Positions 54,826-64,000 of a stretch of DNA of 64,000 bases are shown here, piece by piece. Every line of letters begins with the position of its first letter. Position 1 is the stretch's first letter. The stretch comes from Paralithodes platypus. Lineage: Eukaryota > Arthropoda > Malacostraca > Decapoda > Lithodidae. The position numbers were made by a program, and so were the translations under genes. Where the stretch lies: assembly GCA_032716605.1 (NCBI GenBank), contig CM064538.1:20414545-20478544 (forward strand), in the 5' to 3' direction. The notes beneath the pieces were generated by a model. That model did no database searches, was not told the DNA's origin, and was given only the letters and a program-made list of their open reading frames with translations.

Positions 54826-54931
54826 TCCCCCTTAATCGTCTATCTATCAACCTCGACACTTTTCTTTATTTTTTTGTTTTGTATATTTTTATTGTATCGA
54901 TTGGTTTTTTGTGTTCATATATTGTACACCC

Positions 54932-55147
54932 TCAACCCCTTCTGTACCGGCGACGCCTTTTTATTTTTATTCTAGCTATATTTAGACGATATTGTGCCGT
55001 TTAAGAATGATCTGTGGTAGTTAAACGGGTTAAGGGGAGATGGTTCAAATGTTGTTAATAGCTGGAGGCCCTTTTTAAGCTAAGTAGAATCGTCTGATAG
55101 TAGCCAGAATAAAGTTCAATGGACGGCACCGGTACTGAATGGGTTAT
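54932..55147. mobile_element. TTAA MITE family C, copy C5
   Basis: Left CAACCCCTTCTGTACCGGCG, right GGCACCGGTACTGAATGGGTTA. The interior has GATCTGTGGTAGTTAAACGG and AGCCAGAATAAAG. TTAA ends slightly mutated. Confidence 0.82.
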
Positions 55148-55435
55148 GAGTTCTATTTGGCCCAGGATGATGTTGTTGTTGTTGCTGTTACTATTAGTAT
55201 AATCTATTTTTTCCAGCTGATGATAAATTGAAGCCCTTAGCAACTGATATTTCGAGAATTAATGTAAATATATGAATCTACCATGTCTCTGCGTCATAGA
55301 ATTACCAGACATCAATGAAAAACAACATATTTCGGTACAAAATCTCCGTAATAGCCAAGCAATTATGATGAGGACATGATAATTTACCCTCAGCTGAAAA
55401 TAAACAGAGTATAGTGTTTGTAGATAATCATCAAC

Positions 55436-55469
<34 letters not shown>

Positions 55470-55758
55470 AACAGAAACACAGACAGTTTAGGGTCCTGCA
55501 TAAATAAATGTATGTCCATGGGATGGCTACGTCGATCCCTCTAATGAGATGAAGCATGTGTTGTTTTTGTTGTTGTTGTTGTTGTTGTTCATAATGGTGG
55601 TCGCAATGTTGTTGTTGTGGTGGTGGTGGTGGTGGTGGTGGTCGTGTATATAATTGTTATTCATGTCTGGTTGGATGGCGGTGGAGGTTCCTATCATGTC
55701 CATGAAACATCATATATATGCTGTGTTTATATATACAGGTATATATATGAAAGCATGT
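55148..55758. other. No gene; (TTG)n, (GACA)n and (GGT)n tracts
   Basis: GACA 55437-55465, TTG 55560-55590, GGT 55617-55643. AACTGATATTTCGAGAATTA near 55240 matches the 48.8-49.4 kb tandem repeat. The rest is not recognised. Confidence 0.6.
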
Positions 55759-55833
55759 GATCCTCCCAGGACTCGAACCCAAGATACGTCATGCAGAACT
55801 TACACACGCTCTAACCATTACACCATCAAGACA
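55759..55833 (-). repeat. tRNA-derived SINE head or tRNA pseudogene
   Basis: Minus-strand A box TGGTGTAATGGTTAG (55825-55811) and B box GGTTCGAGTCC (55779-55769). The T arm pairs, the acceptor does not. Related to 4383-4460. Confidence 0.6.
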
Positions 55834-56161
55834 GTTAAAGGTACAGTACATGTCTACGATTAATAACAATAACATCAAAAACGATAACAATAAAACAATA
55901 CACTAAAAGAACACCTCCATTATAATGGAATTGAACAGCGAACTTTACTACATAATATGATGTCATGAATCCCCCCTCCCCTCACACACCCCCATACAAC
56001 CCCCCCCCCCCCCAACACACCCACCCACCCACCCACACACACATGTTTCTATGATATTATTGACAGGTATAACAGTCAACACGTATAGGTAGAGAGTTAC
56101 ATTGAGTTACATAGATACACAGACTGCACCGACCTTGCTGTCCCTACTAGGCAGTCCGGAC
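55834..56161. other. No gene; poly-C and (AC)n
   Basis: C-rich run 55970-56015 and CCCACCCA words. Nothing else is recognised. Confidence 0.5.
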
Positions 56162-56379
56162 TATAGCCTGTATCGCACGAGAGTTTTTATAGTCAACATT
56201 CGATGATCAACAAATGTCTGGCAACATTTCTGGAATATTTTGCACTGGTATCGGAAACTAGACTGATGATAGATACATTTAGGTGACTGAACTATTTTGA
56301 TTTTTGACCTCATAAGCTGCCAGACCAGTGTTGAGGATAAATGTTGAGGGAAAAAACGCTCGTGTGATACCGGCTTTAA
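56162..56379. mobile_element. MITE family D, copy D3
   Basis: Left TAGCCTGTATCGCACGAGAG, right CGCTCGTGTGATACCGGC, TTAA 56376-56379 shared with family A copy A18. Confidence 0.78.
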
Positions 56380-56745
56380 GGGGAGATGGGTCGTTTCTCT
56401 AGATCCCCTTCTCCCTCATGTTTAGCCCCATTAGTTTTAAGATTTTAAGATGTTTGCCCCATTAGTTTGTCGATTTTAAAACCTTCCGCTCCATTTCTTT
56501 GTCAATATTAAGACCTTTCGTGCTATTTAGATGTAGATTTTTTTTCCTGACGAACGATAGTGAGCCTGTAATTTTGGAAGAACCGGCCTTTGGCCGGAAA
56601 TTTTTTCTACCGAAAAATGTCTAGAAGTGGGGTCTAATGTTTTTTTTTTTTTTTTTTTTTTTTTTTGATGGAGGTCTAGGGAGGAAACTAGAACAATAAT
56701 TAATACATGAACAAATCGACCAAACAGTGAACCATCCCTCCTTTA
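56376..56745 (+). mobile_element. TTAA MITE family A, copy A18
   Basis: TTAAGGGGAGATGGG start; core GACGAACGATAGTGAGCC, CCGGCCTTTGGCCGG and TTTTTCTACCGAAAAATG. A 26-nt T run (56640-56665) replaces part of the region before GATGGAGGTCTAG. Confidence 0.83.
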
Positions 56746-56934
56746 TGCTAATATAGAATTTGCTACAAAGTGGAAGGGAAGGATAGCAAAGCAGAAGGCT
56801 CTCTCCCATCCCACCACTCCCTCGTCGGCATAAACTATAGTTGGGGAAACAAGGCCCCCAGCAGAATAAGAAAATGTCTACTGGGAAATTCATAGTAAAG
56901 AAGGAAGTTGAGAAATATTGTATACTACTGATGC
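56746..56934. other. Repeat fragment shared with about 915-968
   Basis: AAAGCAGAAGGCTCTCTCCC and CCACCACTCCCTC match the sequence after SINE-1 copy 1. Identity unknown. Confidence 0.4.
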
Positions 56935-57346
56935 TTAACCTATTTATTGTTTGTATTACCTATATTGCTCCAACCTTCTCGAAATGAATGTCTAGCCTCC
57001 TTTGGAATGTATTAAATTGTTTTACATTGTACCACTTTCCCTGGCAGTTTGTTCCACTCGTTGACCACACTGTAGGTGAAGAAGTGCTTTGTGACATCGA
57101 GATTCGCTCTTCTGTTATTTTTTGTTTTAATTTCATTCCATTTCCCCGAGTTGATGAACTATTATTAAATTTGAACAGTGAATCTACATCAATTTTGTCA
57201 AAGCCCTTTAATATCTTGAAACACTCGATTAATTGACCTCTTATCTTCTTTTCTTAAGTGAAAACAATTTTGTTTTACCTTTCATGATATGATATGTTTA
57301 TCAGTGAAGGTATCAACTTTGTCGCTCTACGTCGCTGTACTGAACC

Positions 57347-57348
<2 letters not shown>
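56935..57348 (-). pseudogene. LINE RT C-terminal remnant, CR1/L2-like, old
   Basis: Minus strand reads fragments of the conserved CR1-type C-terminus: RGQLIECFKILKG-like, HFFTYSVVNEWNKLPGKVV, and after a one-base insertion NTFQRRLDIHFEKVG, with a stop near 56963. Several frameshifts. It is distinct in sequence from the main CR1-like family, so probably another, older family. Its 5' side abuts (AG)n at 57347. Confidence 0.75.
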
Positions 57349-57412
<64 letters not shown>

Positions 57413-57716
57413 TTATGCTGAACCTATAAAAAAAAACAAAAAAAAAACAAAAAGGAAAGTGTGGATTGGGCCTGAGTATATAGACAGCTAGGAAGATAAA
57501 CATACGGTATCCTTTTGTTTACAAGCTATTATATATATGTGCAAAACACTTAGGGCTTAGCTGATCCTTATCATTTTCCCGGTTATATTATATACAGTAT
57601 ATATATACTGTATATATTTTCTCTCTTTCAAAGATCAAAGTTAATTTCTACTTATCTTGTTAATTAATGTGAAGGGCTTCATATGACTGTATATGTGTGA
57701 GGAATTATGAGATCAC
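57349..57716. other. (GA)n, A-rich and unrecognised sequence
   Basis: GA 57349-57408, A-rich 57428-57455. No gene. Confidence 0.6.
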
Positions 57717-58750
<1,034 letters not shown>

Positions 58751-58762
58751 CTATATTTTCCA

Positions 58763-59512
58763 TTAACCCTTTGAGTACCAGCGACGTATGTTATATTGTA
58801 TTCTAGCTATATTTAGACGATATTAGGCAGCTTAGGAAGGATCTGTGGTAGTTGTTGTTGTTGTTGTTTTTCCCCAAGCTGCCTGGCCGAACAGCCCCAA
58901 GGCCGCGAGCAAGGCCAAGGCTATAAACGAGCGCCCCCACAGAACCCTCCCTGCCGACCACAATAAAGCCTGGGTGACCGAAGCCACTCCATGGCGGGGA
59001 GCTGAGGAGGGTGCGGAAACGCCCGGGAAACCAAAGCCCCACCCAGGGCCCTGTGCCCCTCAGCAATTATGAAGAGAAAGTTGAGGGGCAAAGGAAAGAT
59101 GTGACGCTTTGGCTTCCAATCTTGGTAGATTAGGAGGTCAATCCACGCAAGAGACGCCGTCACTTGAGATCTAGAAAATATATAAGTAAAAGGAACAGTC
59201 AGAGTAAGCTATGGGTATGGCAGAGATAACTCAGTTCTCACTCTGATAGACCAACCCATCACCACATGACTAGAACCCAATCCTCTCAGCATCAGCTAGG
59301 AAAGGCCCTAGAAAGCTGCCTTTGGCGGGGGGATAGCTCCCCTATTTCAACCCTTTTCGGGGTTGGGCACCCGCCCACTGTGGTAGTTAAGAGGGTTGGT
59401 TGAGATAGTTTGAAGCCTTATTATTGCTAGAGGTCCTTCCTAATCTGAATATAATCGTCTGATAGTGGCCAGAATATAAAGAAAAGGACGCCACCGGTAC
59501 TGTGTGGGTTAA
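58763..59512. mobile_element. TTAA MITE family C, copy C6, split by SINE-1
   Basis: TTAA at 58763-58766 and 59509-59512, ends CCCTTTGAGTACCAGCGACG and CGCCACCGGTACTGTGTGGG. SINE-1 copy 2 lies between 58854 and 59376 with CTGTGGTAGTT duplicated. Confidence 0.85.
58854..59376 (-). mobile_element. SINE-1, copy 2, nested in family C
   Basis: 523 bp, minus strand, start GGGCGGG at 59376 and (AAC)n tail ending at 58854. CTGTGGTAGTT at 58843-58853 and 59378-59388 is an 11-bp target duplication, which is typical for LINE-driven insertion. Shares length and most bases with copy 1. Frames through it are not conserved as proteins. Confidence 0.85.
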
Positions 59513-59647
59513 TACTATGGTAATTCACTTTAAAATTATGATATAAAATAGTATACGTTTATATAATTACAATTTATGTATTGAATTTTAAAATAGCTAA
59601 GAAAATGCATTAATAATTTAAATATTTGCTCTTATGTTGAAGACAGC

Positions 59648-59705
<58 letters not shown>

Positions 59706-59800
59706 TGTGAGAGGAGTGAGAGAGACACAGATAGACAGAAAAAGAGAGAGAGAGAGAGTCGAGTCGTATACTCAATGGCGCACCAACACAAATATACTAC
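59513..59800. other. AT-rich sequence and (AG)n
   Basis: AG tract 59651-59703 and 59745-59758. No gene. Confidence 0.6.
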
Positions 59801-60206
59801 TTAACCAACAGGGCAAGGCTTATTGGTGTATTTGGTCTTATTTTTGGTCATATTTTTGGTCTATTGATTCATGTGTTCTTTTAGTTTCCTCGCTAGACCT
59901 CCCTCAATCTTAGAAGAAAAAAAAACCCTAGACCCCCCATCAAGATAAATTTGTACATTTTTCGGTAGACAAATGGCCGGTTCCTCTTATAATTACAGGC
60001 TTGCTATTGCTCGCCAGGAAAAAATCGACATCTAAATAACACGATATAGGTCTTAATATTGACAAATATATGGAACTAAAGGTGTTAATATCGCCAATCT
60101 AATGGGCCGAACGTCTTATAATCTGAAAACTAATGGGGCTAAGCATGAGGGAGAAGGGGGACCAGAAAAACAACCCATCTCCCCTTAACCAACAGGGCAA
60201 GGCTTA
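59801..60206 (-). mobile_element. TTAA MITE family A, copy A19, with 22-bp flanking direct repeat
   Basis: Right end CATCTCCCCTTAA (TTAA 60185-60188). TTAACCAACAGGGCAAGGCT plus TA stands at 59801-59822 and 60185-60206. The usual left terminus is replaced by TTGGTGTATTTGGTC. Core partly deleted around CAAATGGCCGG. Confidence 0.78.
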
Positions 60207-60389
60207 CAATCATAAACAACAAAAACACACTCTATAAATAACACTACCGAGCAAATGATGATTTTTTTAATTACAGTAGAATTAAAATGTTTCCACAGTA
60301 TTAGTGATGGAAAACTCTCATATATTTTTTTCGCGTTGTTAAGCGGGTTGCAGAGGAAGCCAATGAAACGTAAATATATGTCATTATTT
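60207..60389. other. No gene recognised
   Basis: Short AT-rich unique stretch. Confidence 0.5.
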
Positions 60390-60752
60390 TTAAGGGGGGA
60401 TGGTTCAATTTTTGGTCGATTTATTCATATAATTAATATTTGTTAGTTTCCTCCTTAGACTCCATCAAACTTAAAAACACATCTATTAGATCCCCCTTCT
60501 AGATTAATGTGTACATTTTTCGGTAGAAAAAAATTCCAGGCCAAAGGCCGATTCCTCCAAAATTACAGGCTCACTATCGTTCGCCAGGAAAAAAAATGGA
60601 CACCTAAATAGCAAGAAAGGTCTTAATATTGACAACGAAATGGAGCTAAAGGTGTTACAATCGCCAAATTAATGGGCCAAACGTCTAAAAATCTCAAAAC
60701 AAATGGGGCTTAACACGAGGGAGAAAGGGGACCAGAAATACACTTCATGTGG
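60390..60752 (-). mobile_element. TTAA MITE family A, copy A20
   Basis: TTAAGGGGGGATGG at 60390. Minus core with TTTTTCGGTAGAAAAAAAT and CAGGCCAAAGGCCG, and the GAGGGAGAAAGGGGACCAG end. Right TTAA not recognisable. Confidence 0.8.
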
Positions 60753-60839
60753 AGTCTATTAATAACAGCACCAGCTTTGTATTGAGTTACAAGGGACCTA
60801 ATTAAAACAGTCGGGAAGTTTTGCTTTGGCGCGGTAAAT

Positions 60840-60941
60840 GCAGAGAGAGAGAGAGAGAGAGAGAGTACACAGTACAAAGGAAATCAAGCAACAACAGATA
60901 TAGTGACCCTTCTAGGTTCCTTGTAGGTTGCTAGGTCCTTC

Positions 60942-60987
<46 letters not shown>

Positions 60988-61054
60988 CATAAATATAGAT
61001 AGATATATATATATAGATAAATATATATATAGATAGATAGATAGATAGATAGCG

Positions 61055-61125
<71 letters not shown>

Positions 61126-61166
61126 CATAAATATAGATAGATATATAGATATAGATAAATAAATAT

Positions 61167-61206
<40 letters not shown>

Positions 61207-61208
61207 CG

Positions 61209-61260
<52 letters not shown>
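60840..61260. repeat. (AG)n and (GATA)n, composite unit duplicated
   Basis: ATACATAAATATAGATAGAT, GATAGATAGCGAGCGAGAG and the AG runs form a composite unit present twice (about 60980-61125 and 61120-61260). Confidence 0.9.
60865..60942 (-). mobile_element. CR1-like LINE 3' end only, inside (AG)n
   Basis: GTACAAAGGAAATCAAGCAA and TAGTGACCCTTCTAGG match the extreme 3' UTR of the CR1-like LINE. About 78 bp, with (AG)n directly on both sides. Confidence 0.85.
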
Positions 61261-61264
<4 letters not shown>

Positions 61265-61295
61265 GTAGGTCGATACCGGCTGTAAAATACGTTCT

Positions 61296-61585
61296 TTAAA
61301 TGGGAGTATTATTTTTTCTGAACCCCCTCTCTTTCATGTTCAGCCTCAATAGTTTTCACATTTTACGACTTTCATCCAACTTTACGCCAATATTTAGACC
61401 TTTCTTGCCATTTAGGTGTCGATTTTTTCAGGCCGAGCCTGCAATTTAGGAGGAACCGGCCTTCTGTCGGAACAATTTTTCTTCCGAAAAATGTAAAAAA
61501 TTATTTCGAAGGGGGTCTTTGGGATGTTTTTGTTTTAAAGCTTGATAAAGATCTAGTGAGCAAACTAAAAAAAAACTAAAACAAA
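61296..61585 (+). mobile_element. TTAA MITE family A, copy A21 (diverged)
   Basis: TTAAATGGGAGTATT start, CCTTTCATGTTCAGCC-like block, TTGCCATTTAGGTGTCG, CCGGCCTTCTGTCGG and CTTCCGAAAAATG. The right end is lost in A-rich sequence. Confidence 0.75.
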
Positions 61586-61603
61586 AAATATATAGCTATA
61601 CTG

Positions 61604-61637
<34 letters not shown>

Positions 61638-61643
61638 TTTTTT

Positions 61644-61959
61644 TTATATTCCAACTACTCCCTCTCGGGCATAGGCTGAGAGCCTGTACATTGCACCGCT
61701 CAACACGGTGAAGCCCGTGAGGTCTTGTTCCAGTCTGGGGAGTGAGACATGTGAAGCATCCATCATGGCTCGAAGCAGCTCCATCTCTGAAGCGGCTGGT
61801 TGCTTCGCTCAAGTGCTTCACCGTCTCACTCTCCAGACTCAGACCCTCACTCTCAGAACGCCACGTATTGAGCAGTGAACTCACTAGGCATTGTCCCCCT
61901 GTAACATATTTTGAATATGGGAATATTCATACAGTGTTATTTAATCAGGGAACAATGAG

Positions 61960-61962
<3 letters not shown>
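61644..61962 (-). mobile_element. SINE-2, copy 2 without tRNA head
   Basis: Matches 16783-17095: TTCCAACTACTCCCTCTCGG, CGTGAGGTCTTGTTCCAG, CCCCTGTARCATATTTTGAA and CAATGAGGGTAT. T run on the left (61621-61643) is the A tail on the minus strand. The 5' part is replaced by AT repeats. Confidence 0.8.
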
Positions 61963-62031
<69 letters not shown>

Positions 62032-62375
62032 GGTAATAATAAACACAAATAATGGAATAAAATAACGTCCCCTTAATTCAAGAGAAATAAGATTTTTTCT
62101 TTGACATCCTCGGCAACATTAAAGCCACTTCTCGGTACAGCAGAACAAAGGCCCCCGTTATGAATACACGTTTTTAGATTGACTTATGTTTTGGTTTTAG
62201 TTGTTTTGGTTTAATTAGACTTTCCTGTTGTCTATTGTCTATTTCATATTATTTGTTTCGGTTATATTTACTGTCTTTCATTGTATTTATATTTAGTCAT
62301 TTGATTTTAAGTTTTAGTTTCATTGTGTATTTTCTTATCCATCCCTACATACGTACATACATACATACATACATA
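61963..62375. other. (AT)n, unrecognised sequence, (CATA)n
   Basis: AT 61964-62028, CATA 62346-62376. No gene between. Confidence 0.6.
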
Positions 62376-64000
62376 CAAAGGAGTAAAAAGGACCAAGGAG
62401 TACAAAGGAAAACAAGCAACAATAGGTCATGCGACCCCTCGAGGTTACTTGCCCTCCAAAACACTGCTGTTCCAAGTGTTGCAACAGTATTTCGGAGAGA
62501 ATGTGGGGAAGATGTAAGAAGGAGGTGCTGCCCTGGGGCTTAGTTCATTGCAGGGGAGTTTATATTAAGATCTATTAGGTTATTGAACAAACACTACTAA
62601 AAAAAAAAAAAATCAATTACAAATGCAGTCAACCTTGGGTTCAGGGCAAGGTGTTTGTCTAGGCGAACTTTGAAGGAATCATCGGTGTTGCAGACTATGA
62701 AATCTCGGGGAAGCCCATTCCACAAGTTGACGACTCGATTGAAGAAGAAATTCTTGGTTTCCTTTGAGTTGAATGATTTACCAGTGATTTTGCAGCCATT
62801 TCCCCGCGTTAGTTTGATCGGTCAATCGTAAAATATTTATTACAGTTCATGTTGTCGATGCCTTTAATGATCTTGAAAACTTGAATAAGGTCACCTTTCA
62901 ATCTGCGCATGCTTAATGGATATATATTTAGTTCTTTAAGACGTTCCTCGTATGCTTTGTTCCGAAGACAGGGTATCATCTAGGTAACTCTACGTTGAAC
63001 TCGTTTCAATTTGTCTATATCTTTTTGATAGTAAGGGCACCAGAACTGAATGCAGTATTCCAAAAGTGGGCGGACTAATGAATTGTAAAGGGTGAGGATA
63101 ATGTCTATTGATTTATGTTCAAATTATCTACCTATGAAACTTGTAATTTTGTTTGCTTTCTTAACAACTTCAGCACAATGTTGACTTGGTTTTAAGTTAC
63201 TGGATATTGTTACTCCTTAATCGGTTTTTCTGTCTACACTCTTTAGCAGGTTGCCATTCATCAGTAGTCTGCTTTTTCATTGCGGTATCCGGTATCCTAT
63301 ATGAAGTACTTTACACTTATCTTCATTGAAGCACATTTGCCAGATTTTAGCCCATTGTGAAAGTTTGTTTAGATTGTTTTGCATATCTGCAACATGTTCA
63401 TTTGTCAGTACGGTATTTGCGATTTGTGTGTCATCTGCAAACTTTGAGATTATACAGGTGAAACCCTCATCTATGTCGTTAATGTAAATTAGGAAAAAGG
63501 ACTGGCCCCAGCACTGATCCTTGAGGTACACCACTAGTCACATTGGTCCACGTTGATGCTTCCCCTTTAATAACTACTCTTTGTTTCCTTTCATTAAGCC
63601 AAATTTCTATCCACTGTAGAACGCCGCCTTGTATTCCATGTGCTTTTATTTTCACCACTAACCGTCTGTGTGGAACTTTATCAAAGGTTTTCTGGAAATC
63701 TAAGTGTATAATATCTACAGCTTTACTTTCGTCATATAGATTTAGGATGTTATGGAAGAAGTCTAAAAGGTTTGTTAAGCAGGAACGTTTTTTGCGAAAA
63801 CCATGTTGTGTGTCTTTTAGTATATTATTTTCCTCCAGGTGGTTAACGAGTCTGTTTCTTATTATTGTTTCTAGTATTTTGCATACGACTGTGGTCAAGC
63901 TGATTGAACGATAATTACTAGGCCAAGATTTGCTACCTTTTTAAAACATTGGTGTTACGTTCGCAAGCTTCCACTCATCAGGCATTTCGCCGGTTTCCAA
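62376..64000 (-). mobile_element. CR1-like LINE copy 5, old, runs off the right edge
   Basis: 3' end GTACAAAGGAAAACAAGCAA-like tail at 62376-62420, then diverged 3' UTR and RT. Clearly older than the other copies. (CATA)n lies directly at its 3' end. Confidence 0.85.
62614..63990 (-). pseudogene. CR1-like reverse transcriptase, degenerate
   Basis: Pieces visible on the minus strand: TTVVCKILETIIRNRLVNHL, QHGFRKKRSCLTNLLDFF, LDFQKTFDKVPHRRL (motif A), TSGVPQGSVLGP (motif B), ISKFADDTQIANTVL (motif C) and the C-terminal NRVVNLWNGLP region near 62720. Frames are interrupted at about 63480-63530 and at several later points. It continues beyond 64000. Confidence 0.85.

Overview
The window is eukaryotic, intergenic and almost wholly repetitive. 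I found no host protein-coding gene, rRNA or functional tRNA gene. Very dense dinucleotide to tetranucleotide microsatellites, many non-LTR retrotransposon copies, a piggyBac element, a Penelope-like element, tRNA-headed SINEs and a TCAGT-type Pol II initiator suggest an arthropod. A decapod crustacean is my best guess, by inference only.

Layout. 1-6.8 kb: SINE-1, a TA-target MITE, the first TTAA MITEs (families A, B and D) and long simple repeats. 6.8-8.4 kb: a Penelope-like fragment with a GIY-YIG endonuclease between two 310-bp inverted arms. 8.5-14.8 kb: LTR-like repeats around a degraded LINE, with an exact inverted junction and a 100-N gap that look like an assembly problem. 14.9-17.3 kb: a CR1-like LINE carrying a tRNA-headed SINE. 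17.4-30.6 kb: families A, B and C among simple repeats, a second type of LINE RT fragment, and an inverted LTR copy. 31.0-35.4 kb: a complete but broken piggyBac element with matching ends. 35.4-42.7 kb: more TTAA MITEs, a solo LTR and minisatellites. 42.7-46.4 kb: the most complete CR1-like LINE (esterase, endonuclease, RT). 46.6-54.8 kb: LINE tails, an almost open CR1-like RT copy (49.4-52.2 kb) and three minisatellites, two of them starting at MITE ends. 54.9-64 kb: families A, C and D, the second SINE-1 copy nested in family C, and an old CR1-like copy running off the right edge.

How the parts relate. Four short families (A, B, C, D) and piggyBac all end at TTAA. Two nested insertions show that family A duplicates TTAA on insertion, which fits mobilisation by a piggyBac-type transposase. 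Families A and B share a conserved core with two hairpins. The CR1-like LINE copies lie inside microsatellites, often with the same repeat on both sides, which suggests a target preference. Tandem arrays at 53.0 kb and 47.8 kb appear to have grown from MITE termini.

Limits. Everything was read by eye from the sequence. Family names rest on recognisable motifs and no database search was run. Boundaries of degraded repeats are approximate to about 10-30 bp.
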